Shown in pieces: positions 1 to 6,900 of a DNA stretch of 18,385 bases. Under the pieces are notes generated by a model. That model was not told the origin of the DNA, made no database searches, and saw only the letters and a program-made list of their open reading frames with translations. Source of the DNA: JBEKTY01 sp049515555 (GTDB lineage: Bacteria; Planctomycetota; Planctomycetia; Pirellulales; Thermoguttaceae). The position numbers were made by a program, and so were the translations under genes. Position 1 is the stretch's first letter. The number at the start of each line of letters is the position of its first letter. The DNA is taken from NCBI GenBank assembly GCA_049515555.1, contig JBEKTY010000179.1:1-18385 (forward strand). Direction: 5' to 3'.

Positions 1-290
1 GGCAGCGCGGCGCCCGTACCGGCGGCCCCGCCGGTCATGGCCCCCAGGTCGGACAGCTCCGGCGGCGGCTCCGGCTCGGCCTTGTCAGCGGCAGGCCCCG
101 GGGCCGGCTCCGCGAACAGGCTAGGCTGGATGAGAGAGGGCTCCCGTGGCGACGACGCGGCTTGCTGATCGTCCGGGCGGGCCGCCGCGGTTTCGTTTTC
201 GTAGTCTTGGCCCGTGGAAGGCGAACTGCTCGCACTCAGGATCAGTGCTGCCAGGATCAACCGCAGTCGCCAGGGCGTTGAGTTCACCAC
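1..290 (-). CDS. N-terminus of an exported proline/alanine-rich protein (partial)
   Basis: The frame is open from a GTG at 290-288 to the left edge. It begins VVNSTPWRLRLILAALILSA, a short basic n-region followed by a hydrophobic stretch, which fits a Sec signal peptide with cleavage around residues 21-26. The mature part is low-complexity, rich in Pro, Ala and Glu (for example AEPEPPPELSD), and then enters a Gly/Ala-rich stretch. An AAGGG Shine-Dalgarno at 303-299 lies 8 nt before the GTG, and an in-frame TAA at 326-324 rules out a longer start. A second GTG at 287-285 is possible. The function lies beyond the window and cannot be named. The other two minus-strand frames here are also open for part of this stretch, but neither has both a signal peptide and a well-placed ribosome site. 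Confidence 0.7.
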   Translation of the reverse strand, partial: MVNSTPWRLRLILAALILSASSSPSTGQDYENETAAARPDDQQAASSPREPSLIQPSLFAEPAPGPAADKAEPEPPPELSDLGAMTGGAAGTGAAL

Positions 291-330
291 TTCTGCTACC
301 CTTGCCGTCGGCCGAGCCCCGCCTTACCCT

Positions 331-339
331 ATTATCCCA
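331..339 (-). promoter_or_regulatory. Possible extended -10 promoter for the leftmost gene
   Basis: On the minus strand the sequence TGGGATAAT contains a 5-of-6 match to TATAAT preceded by TGn, the extended -10 form. No convincing -35 is seen 17 nt upstream. A start about 7 nt downstream would leave a leader of roughly 33 nt before the GTG at 290. Confidence 0.35.
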
Positions 340-468
340 CATACACGTATTCGCCCTGCTTCCCCTTAGAAATGAACATTGCCGGATGATGCCTGTTCTC
401 CGGCGCATTCGGAATGATCGGTACCGACCGCAAAGTTTACCGCGTTTCTGTTCTGCTCCGCGCTTCAC

Positions 469-579
469 GCGGCCCGCAAGTGGGGCAACGAGAAGGTGCT
501 CTCCGTAACCCTGCAGCGGATCGGCAGCGCTACCCAGAAATTCGTGATCGAGGTCCGCCCGCCGAGTGTGGAGCGCTGA
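469..579 (+). pseudogene. Possible C-terminal remnant of a lost gene
   Basis: This frame reads AARKWGNEKVLSVTLQRIGS and continues to VIEVRPPSVER before a TGA at 577-579. Nearly all codons end in G or C, like the real genes here and unlike the DNA on either side. The frame has no ATG, GTG or TTG start after the upstream in-frame stop at 415-417. It may therefore be the tail of a decayed gene. I do not recognise the family, and chance remains a real alternative. Confidence 0.3.
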
Positions 580-812
580 GAAGTTAACCGTTGAGCGATC
601 AACCGCGGCATCAACAGACGCCTACAATAGCATCGACGCCCAGAGGTTTTCGTCCATTTTCCGCTGGGTCGTGCCCCACGGCCATACGACATGACTTGCA
701 GCCAACAGTCCTCTTGATAGCGCGGGAGAAAGCACGCACGGACATCGCAGCCCCCCGGCAGAAGAACTTGATGGCTAGACTCTCCCTAGGGTAGCCAGGG
801 CTGGCGCCCATG

Positions 813-2693
813 TCAGCGGGCGGGGGCGGGAAACCGGACGCCTCTTGCCGCATGGGGCGCCCCTTGATCCCCGCTGTCCGGCGAGCAAATCAAATCGCGC
901 CACAAATCCATTTGCCCGGTCATGGCCTGGTACCCGCACTGAATGATCGCGTCCATGGCGCGGAAGTCAAAAAGCGCATATTGTCCGACCTTGGGCCGGA
1001 GGCATACGTCGGCACAACACGGCAATTCGTTGCAGCGGTGAGTGCTGTTCAGTTTCGCGCTGCAATACAGGAGGGTGAAGATGCCGGGGACCTGAGGCGT
1101 CTTGGCGAAAGGGTTCAGTTTGCGCCGCAGGAATTCCCCGCCGGTGGGATAGACGGTCCGGCCGGGCGCGGCAAGTTCGTCGTGCACGCTGACATCGACC
1201 GTCAGGATCGGGCCGCTCGTCGCTGCCCGCATGGCCTCTGCCGGCACGTTGTCCAGCACGCCTCCGTCGCAATGGAGATTGCCGTCGAAGATAGACGGGG
1301 GGAGAATCCCGGGTAGGGAACCGCTGGCGAACACCGCTTTCCAGACCGGGCCGCTGCGGTGGACCGCCAGGCGGGCGTTGGTCAGATCGCTGGTGACGCA
1401 CGAGAAGTTCGTCCAAAGGTCTTCGATGGCCAGATCACCAAACAGCTTCCTGACGAGCTTCGTGCCCTTGCGCCCGGCAACCAAGGCGTAGACGGGAATG
1501 CTGTAGTCCCACAGGCTTCCGGAATCGAGCCACAGTTCGCGGTTTTTGCGGCGGTTGATCTCGTAGCTCCAGCCCGCCGAAAAACCCGCCCCAATCAAGG
1601 CGCCCATGCTGCAACCGCCGATGAGATCGATGGGCAGCTTGGCCTCCTCGAGGGCTTTCAGGACGCCGAGATGGGCGAGGCCGCGGGCCCCGCCGCCGCC
1701 GAAGACGACTCCAATGCCGCGATCCAGAACGATGCGGGTCAGGCGCGCCATGTCTTCGGCAGACGGCCAGCGGACATGATGGCAGCGGCTTGCCCCATGC
1801 CGCTCCATGCGGCGCGCGGTGTGGGTGGGCCGCCCGCCGGGGGCGCTGTGCAGGAGGACCAGCTCCACGCGGGGATGGCTGCGGTTGCCGGGAACGCGCT
1901 CCAGCGGGGAGGGCCGCGTCCCGCATGGCGATTCCTCCTCGCCCCCATCGACCACCAGAATCAAGTCTGCCTGCCGCAGGTGCCACTGGTTCCACGCGCA
2001 GGATCGGGGCGATCCCCGGAAGAGCACGAAGCGATGGGACCGTTCATGGGCCGCGAACCAGGCCTTGACAGCTTCCCCCGGCTCGCCGCCACCGGGACCT
2101 TGATCGGCCGAGGCCCCGAATTGCTGCTCGAACTGCTCGGCCGTCAACTGTATGACGGGACCGAAGACCTGCAACTGCCGGGAGAATTCCTCCGTGAACT
2201 GCGCGGTGGGCAGCGTGTCGCCGGCAGGCAACACGGCGATGGTCGCAGGCGTGACCGGCCGCCGGGCCGTGCGGAGCCGATGCTGCCGCCGGATGATCAT
2301 CCGCACTATTCCCAAGACGGCTTGCGGATATTGCTCCAGGAAGGCCTCGAAGTCGCATCCCGACACCTTCAGCAATTCCGTATCGCGAACCGCCGAGACG
2401 GTGGCGCTGCGCGGCTCGCTGGTCAAGACGGCCATTTCGCCGACCGTCTCGCCCGCACCCACCTCGCCCACCAACACGTCGCGGTAGGCGCTCCCCACGA
2501 AGGATTGCAGCCGCCCGGAGAGCACGACGTACAGACCGTCCCCCTTGTCGCCCTGCCGCATGAGCGTCTCGCCGCCTGCCAGGCGAACACGCTGGCTGCG
2601 CAACGCAAGCTGGGCGAGGGCCGACTCATCCACTCCGCGGAACAACTCGCTCGACCGCAGCGTCGCGGCTATCCAGGGTGTGGATTCGTGCAT
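813..2693 (-). CDS. Cyclic-nucleotide-binding domain / patatin-like phospholipase (NTE-type)
   Basis: This 626-aa protein is likely a membrane-associated lysophospholipase of the NTE (PNPLA6/7) type. Residues 14-133 form a cyclic-nucleotide-binding fold, with a phosphate-cassette-like GEMAVLTSEPRSAT at 85-98. Residues 150-320 are a linker region like that of bacterial NTE homologues. The patatin domain begins near 327: oxyanion loop GGGGARG at 332-338, nucleophile motif GCSMG at 360-364 (Ser362), and DGG at 476-478 giving the catalytic Asp476. All parts of the Ser-Asp dyad are present, so it should be active. The C-terminal part is unusually cysteine-rich (Cys544, 554, 559, 560, 564). The ATG is preceded by AAGG 6 nt upstream and by an in-frame stop. 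There is no signal peptide. It stands alone, divergent from the lipoprotein gene at 3024. Whether it binds cAMP, cGMP or nothing cannot be told. Confidence 0.93.
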   Translation of the reverse strand: MHESTPWIAATLRSSELFRGVDESALAQLALRSQRVRLAGGETLMRQGDKGDGLYVVLSGRLQSFVGSAYRDVLVGEVGAGETVGEMAVLTSEPRSATVSAVRDTELLKVSGCDFEAFLEQYPQAVLGIVRMIIRRQHRLRTARRPVTPATIAVLPAGDTLPTAQFTEEFSRQLQVFGPVIQLTAEQFEQQFGASADQGPGGGEPGEAVKAWFAAHERSHRFVLFRGSPRSCAWNQWHLRQADLILVVDGGEEESPCGTRPSPLERVPGNRSHPRVELVLLHSAPGGRPTHTARRMERHGASRCHHVRWPSAEDMARLTRIVLDRGIGVVFGGGGARGLAHLGVLKALEEAKLPIDLIGGCSMGALIGAGFSAGWSYEINRRKNRELWLDSGSLWDYSIPVYALVAGRKGTKLVRKLFGDLAIEDLWTNFSCVTSDLTNARLAVHRSGPVWKAVFASGSLPGILPPSIFDGNLHCDGGVLDNVPAEAMRAATSGPILTVDVSVHDELAAPGRTVYPTGGEFLRRKLNPFAKTPQVPGIFTLLYCSAKLNSTHRCNELPCCADVCLRPKVGQYALFDFRAMDAIIQCGYQAMTGQMDLWRDLICSPDSGDQGAPHAARGVRFPAPAR

Positions 2694-2799
2694 AAGGCAC
2701 CTTGTCCGTAACCCCTTTCACGACTTGCAAGCGTCATGCCGTCTCGGCCCGCGAGGCGCCGGAAGAGGGAGCACCCGCAACCCTGCAAGCTGACGGCCC

Positions 2800-2828
2800 A
2801 CGATACCACACCCCTCAAGACAGTGCAA
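2800..2828 (-). promoter_or_regulatory. Weak candidate promoter for the patatin gene
   Basis: On the minus strand TTGCAC and TATCGT are separated by 17 nt. Each is only a partial match to the sigma-70 consensus. The site lies in the 330-bp divergent gap (2694-3023), about 105 nt before the patatin start. Confidence 0.22.
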
Positions 2829-2908
2829 CCGTTCACGGTCCGCGCGGAGAGCGCCATGGCCCGATTGGGCCGATAACCGGCATCGGATTCCGCTGCCGGC
2901 CGCCGCTG

Positions 2909-2939
2909 TTGACAAGCGGATTGGTGATACCGACAATAT
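2909..2939 (+). promoter_or_regulatory. Candidate sigma-70 promoter for the coiled-coil lipoprotein
   Basis: A perfect -35 TTGACA (2909-2914) is followed after 19 nt by CAATAT (2934-2939). The spacer is longer than ideal, but the TA-rich -10 stands out in GC-rich DNA. It would give a leader of about 75 nt before the ATG at 3024. Confidence 0.45.
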
Positions 2940-3010
2940 ATGTCCGTTACCGCTCGGGTCAAGATGCCGCACGAAGTGTGGGCAGCCCGTCGGCGGTTGT
3001 GTTCCATCGA

Positions 3011-3017
3011 AAGGAGG
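3011..3017 (+). promoter_or_regulatory. Strong ribosome binding site fixing the lipoprotein start
   Basis: AAGGAGG lies 6 nt before the ATG at 3024. This selects that ATG over the in-frame ATG at 2940, and over the GTG at 3021, which would be only 3 nt away. Confidence 0.8.
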
Positions 3018-3023
3018 CGCGTG

Positions 3024-3632
3024 ATGAGCCCGAAGATGTGGAAGTTGGTTTTGGCGGGTGGGGCCGTGGCGTCGTTGCTGCTCGCCGCGAGCGGTTGCGT
3101 GTCGCAGTCCGACTTCGACGCGAAGGTGGCTGAATTGAACGGCCAGGTCGAGAAGACGATGAAGAAAGCGGTCGAGGCCAAGCAGGCCGCCGAGGAGAAG
3201 ATCAAGGCCTTGGAGCAGGAGAATGCCGACCTGAAGAAGCAGGCCGAGCAGCAGGCGGCGAAACTGAAGACCGATCTGGAGGCCGCGACGAAGGACGCCG
3301 ACGAGAAGAGCAAGACGGCCGAGCAGGCGGCCGCCACGGCCAAGGAGACGGCCGACAAGGCCAAGCAGGCGGCCGACGACAAGATCAAGACCTTGGAGAA
3401 GGACAATGCCGACCTGAAGCAGAAGGTCGAGAAGGCTGAACAGGCCGCCAAGGACTCCGACGCCGCGGCCAAGGCCCTGGAGAATGAGATTGCCGCGCTA
3501 AAGAAGGCGGCGTCCGAGCCCAAGAGCAAAGAAGCCCCCGAGCCCAAGAGCAAAGAGGCCCCCGAGCCCAAGAGCAAAGAAGCCCCCGAGTCCAAGAGCA
3601 AAGAAGCCCCCGAGCCGAAGAGCAAAGAATAG
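3024..3632 (+). CDS. Small coiled-coil lipoprotein with C-terminal PEPKSKEA repeats
   Basis: This 202-aa protein starts with a lysine-containing n-region and a hydrophobic core ending LLLAASGC, a lipobox with lipidated Cys25, so it should be anchored in a membrane. Residues 30-160 are almost entirely Ala, Lys, Glu and Gln in a heptad-like pattern with no Pro or Gly beyond the start, indicating a long coiled coil. The coil contains an internal duplication: residues 51-76 (KQAAEEKIKALEQENADLKK and flanks) match 112-137 (KQAADDKIKTLEKDNADLKQ) with a 61-residue offset. The tail, 165-202, is nearly five copies of an 8-residue unit, PEPKSKEA. Such charged Pro/Lys tails may interact with the cell wall or other anionic polymers; that is inference. 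It resembles Lpp-like or LysM-free envelope spacer proteins in form only. It is followed by a repeat cluster, so it is probably monocistronic. Confidence 0.85.
   Translation: MSPKMWKLVLAGGAVASLLLAASGCVSQSDFDAKVAELNGQVEKTMKKAVEAKQAAEEKIKALEQENADLKKQAEQQAAKLKTDLEAATKDADEKSKTAEQAAATAKETADKAKQAADDKIKTLEKDNADLKQKVEKAEQAAKDSDAAAKALENEIAALKKAASEPKSKEAPEPKSKEAPEPKSKEAPESKSKEAPEPKSKE
3516..3629 (+). repeat. 24-bp tandem repeat, about 4.75 units, in coding sequence
   Basis: The unit begins GAGCCCAAGAGCAAAGAAGC and encodes PEPKSKEA. Units differ by only a few bases (AAG/GAG, CCC/TCC, CCC/CCG), so the array is recent or homogenised. Because 24 is a multiple of 3, copy-number changes would keep the frame. 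Confidence 0.92.
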
Positions 3633-3685
3633 CAACAACCCGCCCAGATGGCGCCCGGCAATGATCGCCCGGCACAACTATTGAG

Positions 3686-3700
3686 CCTCCGTTGCGGAGG
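3686..3700. terminator. Short perfect hairpin downstream of the lipoprotein gene
   Basis: CCTCCG and CGGAGG pair as a 6-bp GC stem around a TTG loop, 53 nt after the TAG stop. There is no following T-run, so a canonical intrinsic terminator is doubtful. It may instead be the outer part of the repeat cluster that begins at 3706. Confidence 0.35.
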
Positions 3701-3705
3701 ACCAC

Positions 3706-3739
3706 TGTAGGGTGGGTCGAGCGCAGAAAAGCCCCACCA
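3706..3739 (+). repeat. REP-like element, TAGGGTGGGTC family
   Basis: This unit runs from TGTAGGGTGGGTCGAGCGCA to AGCCCCACCA, with complementary ends GGTGGG and CCCCACC. Related copies are at 3814-3846 (opposite strand), 10461-10490 and 10645-10674 (opposite strand). All are outside genes. Confidence 0.75.
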
Positions 3740-3749
3740 TTTTCGACGG

Positions 3750-3807
3750 ACGACGGGAGACGGACGACGGGCCGGAGTGCTTCCGTCCGTCGCCCGTCCT
3801 CCGTCGT
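3750..3807. repeat. Imperfect inverted repeat between two REP-like units
   Basis: A 21-nt arm at 3750-3770 (ACGACGGGAGACGG...) pairs with 3787-3807 with about 18 of 21 matches, around a 16-nt loop. It sits exactly between two oppositely oriented TAGGGTGGG units, so the whole stretch 3706-3846 forms a composite palindrome that could fold as a large stem in RNA. Confidence 0.65.
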
Positions 3808-3813
3808 GGTTCC

Positions 3814-3846
3814 GGTGGGACTGCGCTGCGCTTGTCCCACCCTACA
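3814..3846 (-). repeat. REP-like element, opposite orientation
   Basis: Read on the minus strand it begins TGTAGGGTGGGACAAGCGCA and ends AGTCCCACC. It is itself a hairpin with GGTGGGAC pairing to GTCCCACC. A further partial copy of the end, CGACCCACCCTATAG, follows at 3851-3865. Confidence 0.75.
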
Positions 3847-3885
3847 AGCCCGACCCACCCTATAGGCCCGCCGCGGGGCCGCGTC

Positions 3886-3891
3886 AAGGAG
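3886..3891 (+). promoter_or_regulatory. Ribosome binding site fixing the start of the large secreted glycosidase-like gene
   Basis: AAGGAG lies 9 nt before the ATG at 3901. The frame is open upstream to 3712, but that part is made of repeat DNA and has no comparable site, and only the 3901 start gives a signal peptide at the N-terminus. Confidence 0.75.
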
Positions 3892-3900
3892 ACTTCCGTC

Positions 3901-6900
3901 ATGGCTCGCTGGTTGTCACGGCTCGCCGTATGCTGGCTGTTCTGGTGGACCGCCGCGGGGACGCGGGCGGCCGACCCGCTCTCGTCGCTGCCGCTGCCCG
4001 AAATGGTCGTCACCCGGCTGCGCGTGCCGCCCAAGATCGACGGCCTGATCGGCCCCGGCCAGTGGGACGCCGCGGCGGCCTGCACGGCCTTCATGCCGGC
4101 CTTCAAGAACGAGCTGTCGCCGATCCAGAGCGTGGCCCGAATGGGTTACGACGATAAGTACCTGTACGTGGCCATCAAGAACTACCGCGGCCCGGGCGAC
4201 GGCTTTTTGAAGAAGACGGGCCGCGAGCCGGACGACGAGGCGATCGTCTTCGATGCCGCCAGCGAGATCTGGATTACTCCGCCCGGCACGCCGGTGACGA
4301 CCTACCAGACGCTGCTGAACACCTATCCCGCCGTGCTGGACGTGAAGATGATTCCTTCCGTCGGCTACACCGGGAAATCCTGGAACGGCAAGTGGGAGAT
4401 CGCCGCCGGCGAGAGCAAGGAGGCGTGGAGCATCGAGGCCCGCGCGCCCATCGCGTCGTTCGGCCGCGACGCGATTCACGACGGCGACCGCTGGCGGGGC
4501 CTGTTCTGCACCGACATGCTGGGCGGCGCCGGCTTCACCGCCTGGGCCCCCGGCGGCGGCTTCGCCGATACCACTCGTCATGGCTATCTGCAATTCCGTG
4601 ACAACAGCCCGGCGTTTCAACTGCTCGACGTGGAGACTATTTTCACGGGCAAGTTCGACTTCCCCATGGCGGTGGTCGGGCCGGCCAAGGGCAGGAGCAC
4701 CGTCGAGGTAGGGCTGCGTTTCGGCCGCGGCATCCGGCCTGCACCGGCCGACATCGTGCTGCGCAAGACCGTGAGCGTGGCCGAGGGAAAGCGAGAGGCC
4801 TTCCGCATGAAGGGCGATCTCGGCGGGCTGGATTTGTCCGGCCAGGGCAAGCCGCCCCGCGGCTACTGCGAGGTGACCGCCGCCGAGGGCCGCAGCGTGC
4901 TGTATCACCAGGTGTTTCCCTTCGTGCTGGACGGCTTCCGGCGGACTCCGCCGGCGACGATCATCACCACGCCCTACAAGACCCCCTTCGGCCTGACGGC
5001 CAACTACGCGCCGCTGGCCAAGAAGCTGATCGTGAAGGTCGATCGCTTCTACTTGCCCAATCGGGCCGAGGTGGCCGGCGGGACGGCCCGGCTGGTCGAT
5101 CGCCGCTCGGGCTCGGTGGCGGCCCAGCGGCCGCTGGCCCCCTTCTACTACGACTACTCGCAGTTCGCCATCGACCTGGCGCACCTGAGCGTGCCCATCG
5201 AGACCGAAGCCGCCTGGCAGCAATGCCGGCCGGCCTTGGCCGCCAACGAGGAGATCGAGAAGCGCAACGCCGAGCGGGCCAAGCGGGGCCAGCCGCCGCT
5301 GCCGCTCCAGGAGCTGCCGCTCAAGCCGGCCCAGTACACGCTGGAGGTCACGCTGACCGACGAGCAAGGCCGGAAGCTGTGCCAAACGGCCGAGCCCGTC
5401 GCCTTGAAGGGATACCAGTTCGAGTGGCTGCCCAACTCGATCGGCATCTCGGACCGCGCGATCCCGCCGTGGACGCCCGTGCGGGTCCAGGCCGGCACGG
5501 TCGAGATGTGGAACAAGCGTTACCGCCTGGACGGCCTGGGCCTGGCCCGCGAGATCACCAACGCCGGCGCGCCGCAACTGCGCGGCCCCATGCGTCTGGT
5601 GGCCCTCATCGACGGCCGGGAGACCGCCCTTGCCGCCAGCGAGCCGAAGCTGGTAAGGAGCACCGCGGCCTACGCCGAGCTCGAGGGCTCGGCCCGCGCG
5701 GCCGGGCTGCAAGTGCAGGTCGATACGCGGGTCGAGTTCGACGGCTGCGTGCTGAACACGATGCGCCTCAGCCCGCAGGCGGCCGTGAATCTGGATCGCC
5801 TATCGCTGGTGGTCACCATGCCCAAGGCCGAGGCGCCCTGTTTCGTGACCACCGCCGGGGGCTGGAGCTCGACCTTCGGCTGGACGCCGCGGCGCTGGGA
5901 TTCGCGCGAAACCTCGACCGGCGCGCTACGGGGCAACTTCGTGCCCTTCGTGCTGCTCACCGATTCCGACCGCGGCTTCTGCTGGTTCGCCGACAACGAG
6001 CAGGGCTGGATTCTCGATCCCCGGCAGCCCACCTTGGAGCTCGATTCCAACGAGCAGACGGTGACCTTCCGCGCGAACTTCGTCACCCGGCCGGGCCTCG
6101 TCGAGCGGCCGACGACGCTGCGTTACGGCTGGATCGTCACGCCGCAGAAGCCGCAGCCCGCCGGCTGGCGCACCTGGAAGGCCGATTTCCACCGCCCGTT
6201 CCCCGAGCTGCACTCCGTGTTCTGGGGCATGGACCAGATCAACTGGGCGGTCCTCTGGCCCTACTATTCCAGCCCCTACCCGTGGGATTACGAGAAGTCC
6301 AAGCCGGCCTACGACGCCGCCCGGAAGAGCGGGGTGGTGCTCGGCGCCGGGAACATTGCCCACGCCATCGCCCGCTATCGGGATTACAAGGGCCGCTGGT
6401 TCAACGAGCTGGCCGCCGACTGGGGCCAGGCCCTGGGCGACCTGGGCAACGGCAACGTCGCCCTGAGCCGCGGGCCAAACGACTTCCGCCTCTGGCATTG
6501 GGACCGTTGGATCCGCCTGTCGGGGCTCAACGGCCTGTACTTCGACGAGACCTACCTGGCCGAAGACCGCAATTATCTCTCTGGCGGGGCGTACCTCCTG
6601 CCCGACGAGCGGATCCAGCCCGGCTACAGCTTCCTGGGCGAGCGGGAGCTGAGCAAACGGCTGCGATACCTGTTTCACGAGCACGGCCTGGAGGGCCCGC
6701 GAATCTGGTTCCACACCACGGCCAATCATCCGGTGTACGCCTGGATGCCCGATATCTCGATGGAGGGCGAGAACGTCGAGCCCACCGGCGGCGACAACGA
6801 CTATATGGAGGCCCTGCCCGCCTCCAGGCTCCGCTCGATCGGCATGGGCCGCAACCTGGGCACCGTGCCCCTGGTAATGACCCAGGCCGAGCGGCATTGG

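Larger units (their letters stand above)
291..812. other. Gap of about 520 bp with no intact gene
   Basis: The stretch separates two minus-strand genes. It carries the probable promoter of the leftmost gene near 331-339 and one open segment at 469-579 (listed separately). The rest, 580-812, is less GC-rich than the genes and shows no coding frame with a ribosome site, no RNA gene and no strong terminator that I could recognise. Confidence 0.6.

Noticed and set aside
1359..2711. Plus-strand frame of 450 codons opposite the patatin gene
   Set aside because: The minus-strand frame carries intact cyclic-nucleotide and patatin motifs, so this one is a shadow.
3516..3629. CRISPR-like array
   Set aside because: The 24-bp units are contiguous, without spacers, and encode a regular PEPKSKEA peptide.
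3712..3900. N-terminal extension of the glycosidase-like protein from 3712
   Set aside because: The extension is encoded by REP-like DNA, has no ribosome site, and would bury the signal peptide 63 residues inside.
3916..5712. Long open frame of about 600 codons on the minus strand, opposite the glycosidase-like gene
   Set aside because: It is the antisense shadow of a high-GC gene: low-complexity Arg/Gly/Leu/His composition, no ribosome site, no recognisable domain. The sense frame has a signal peptide and family motifs.
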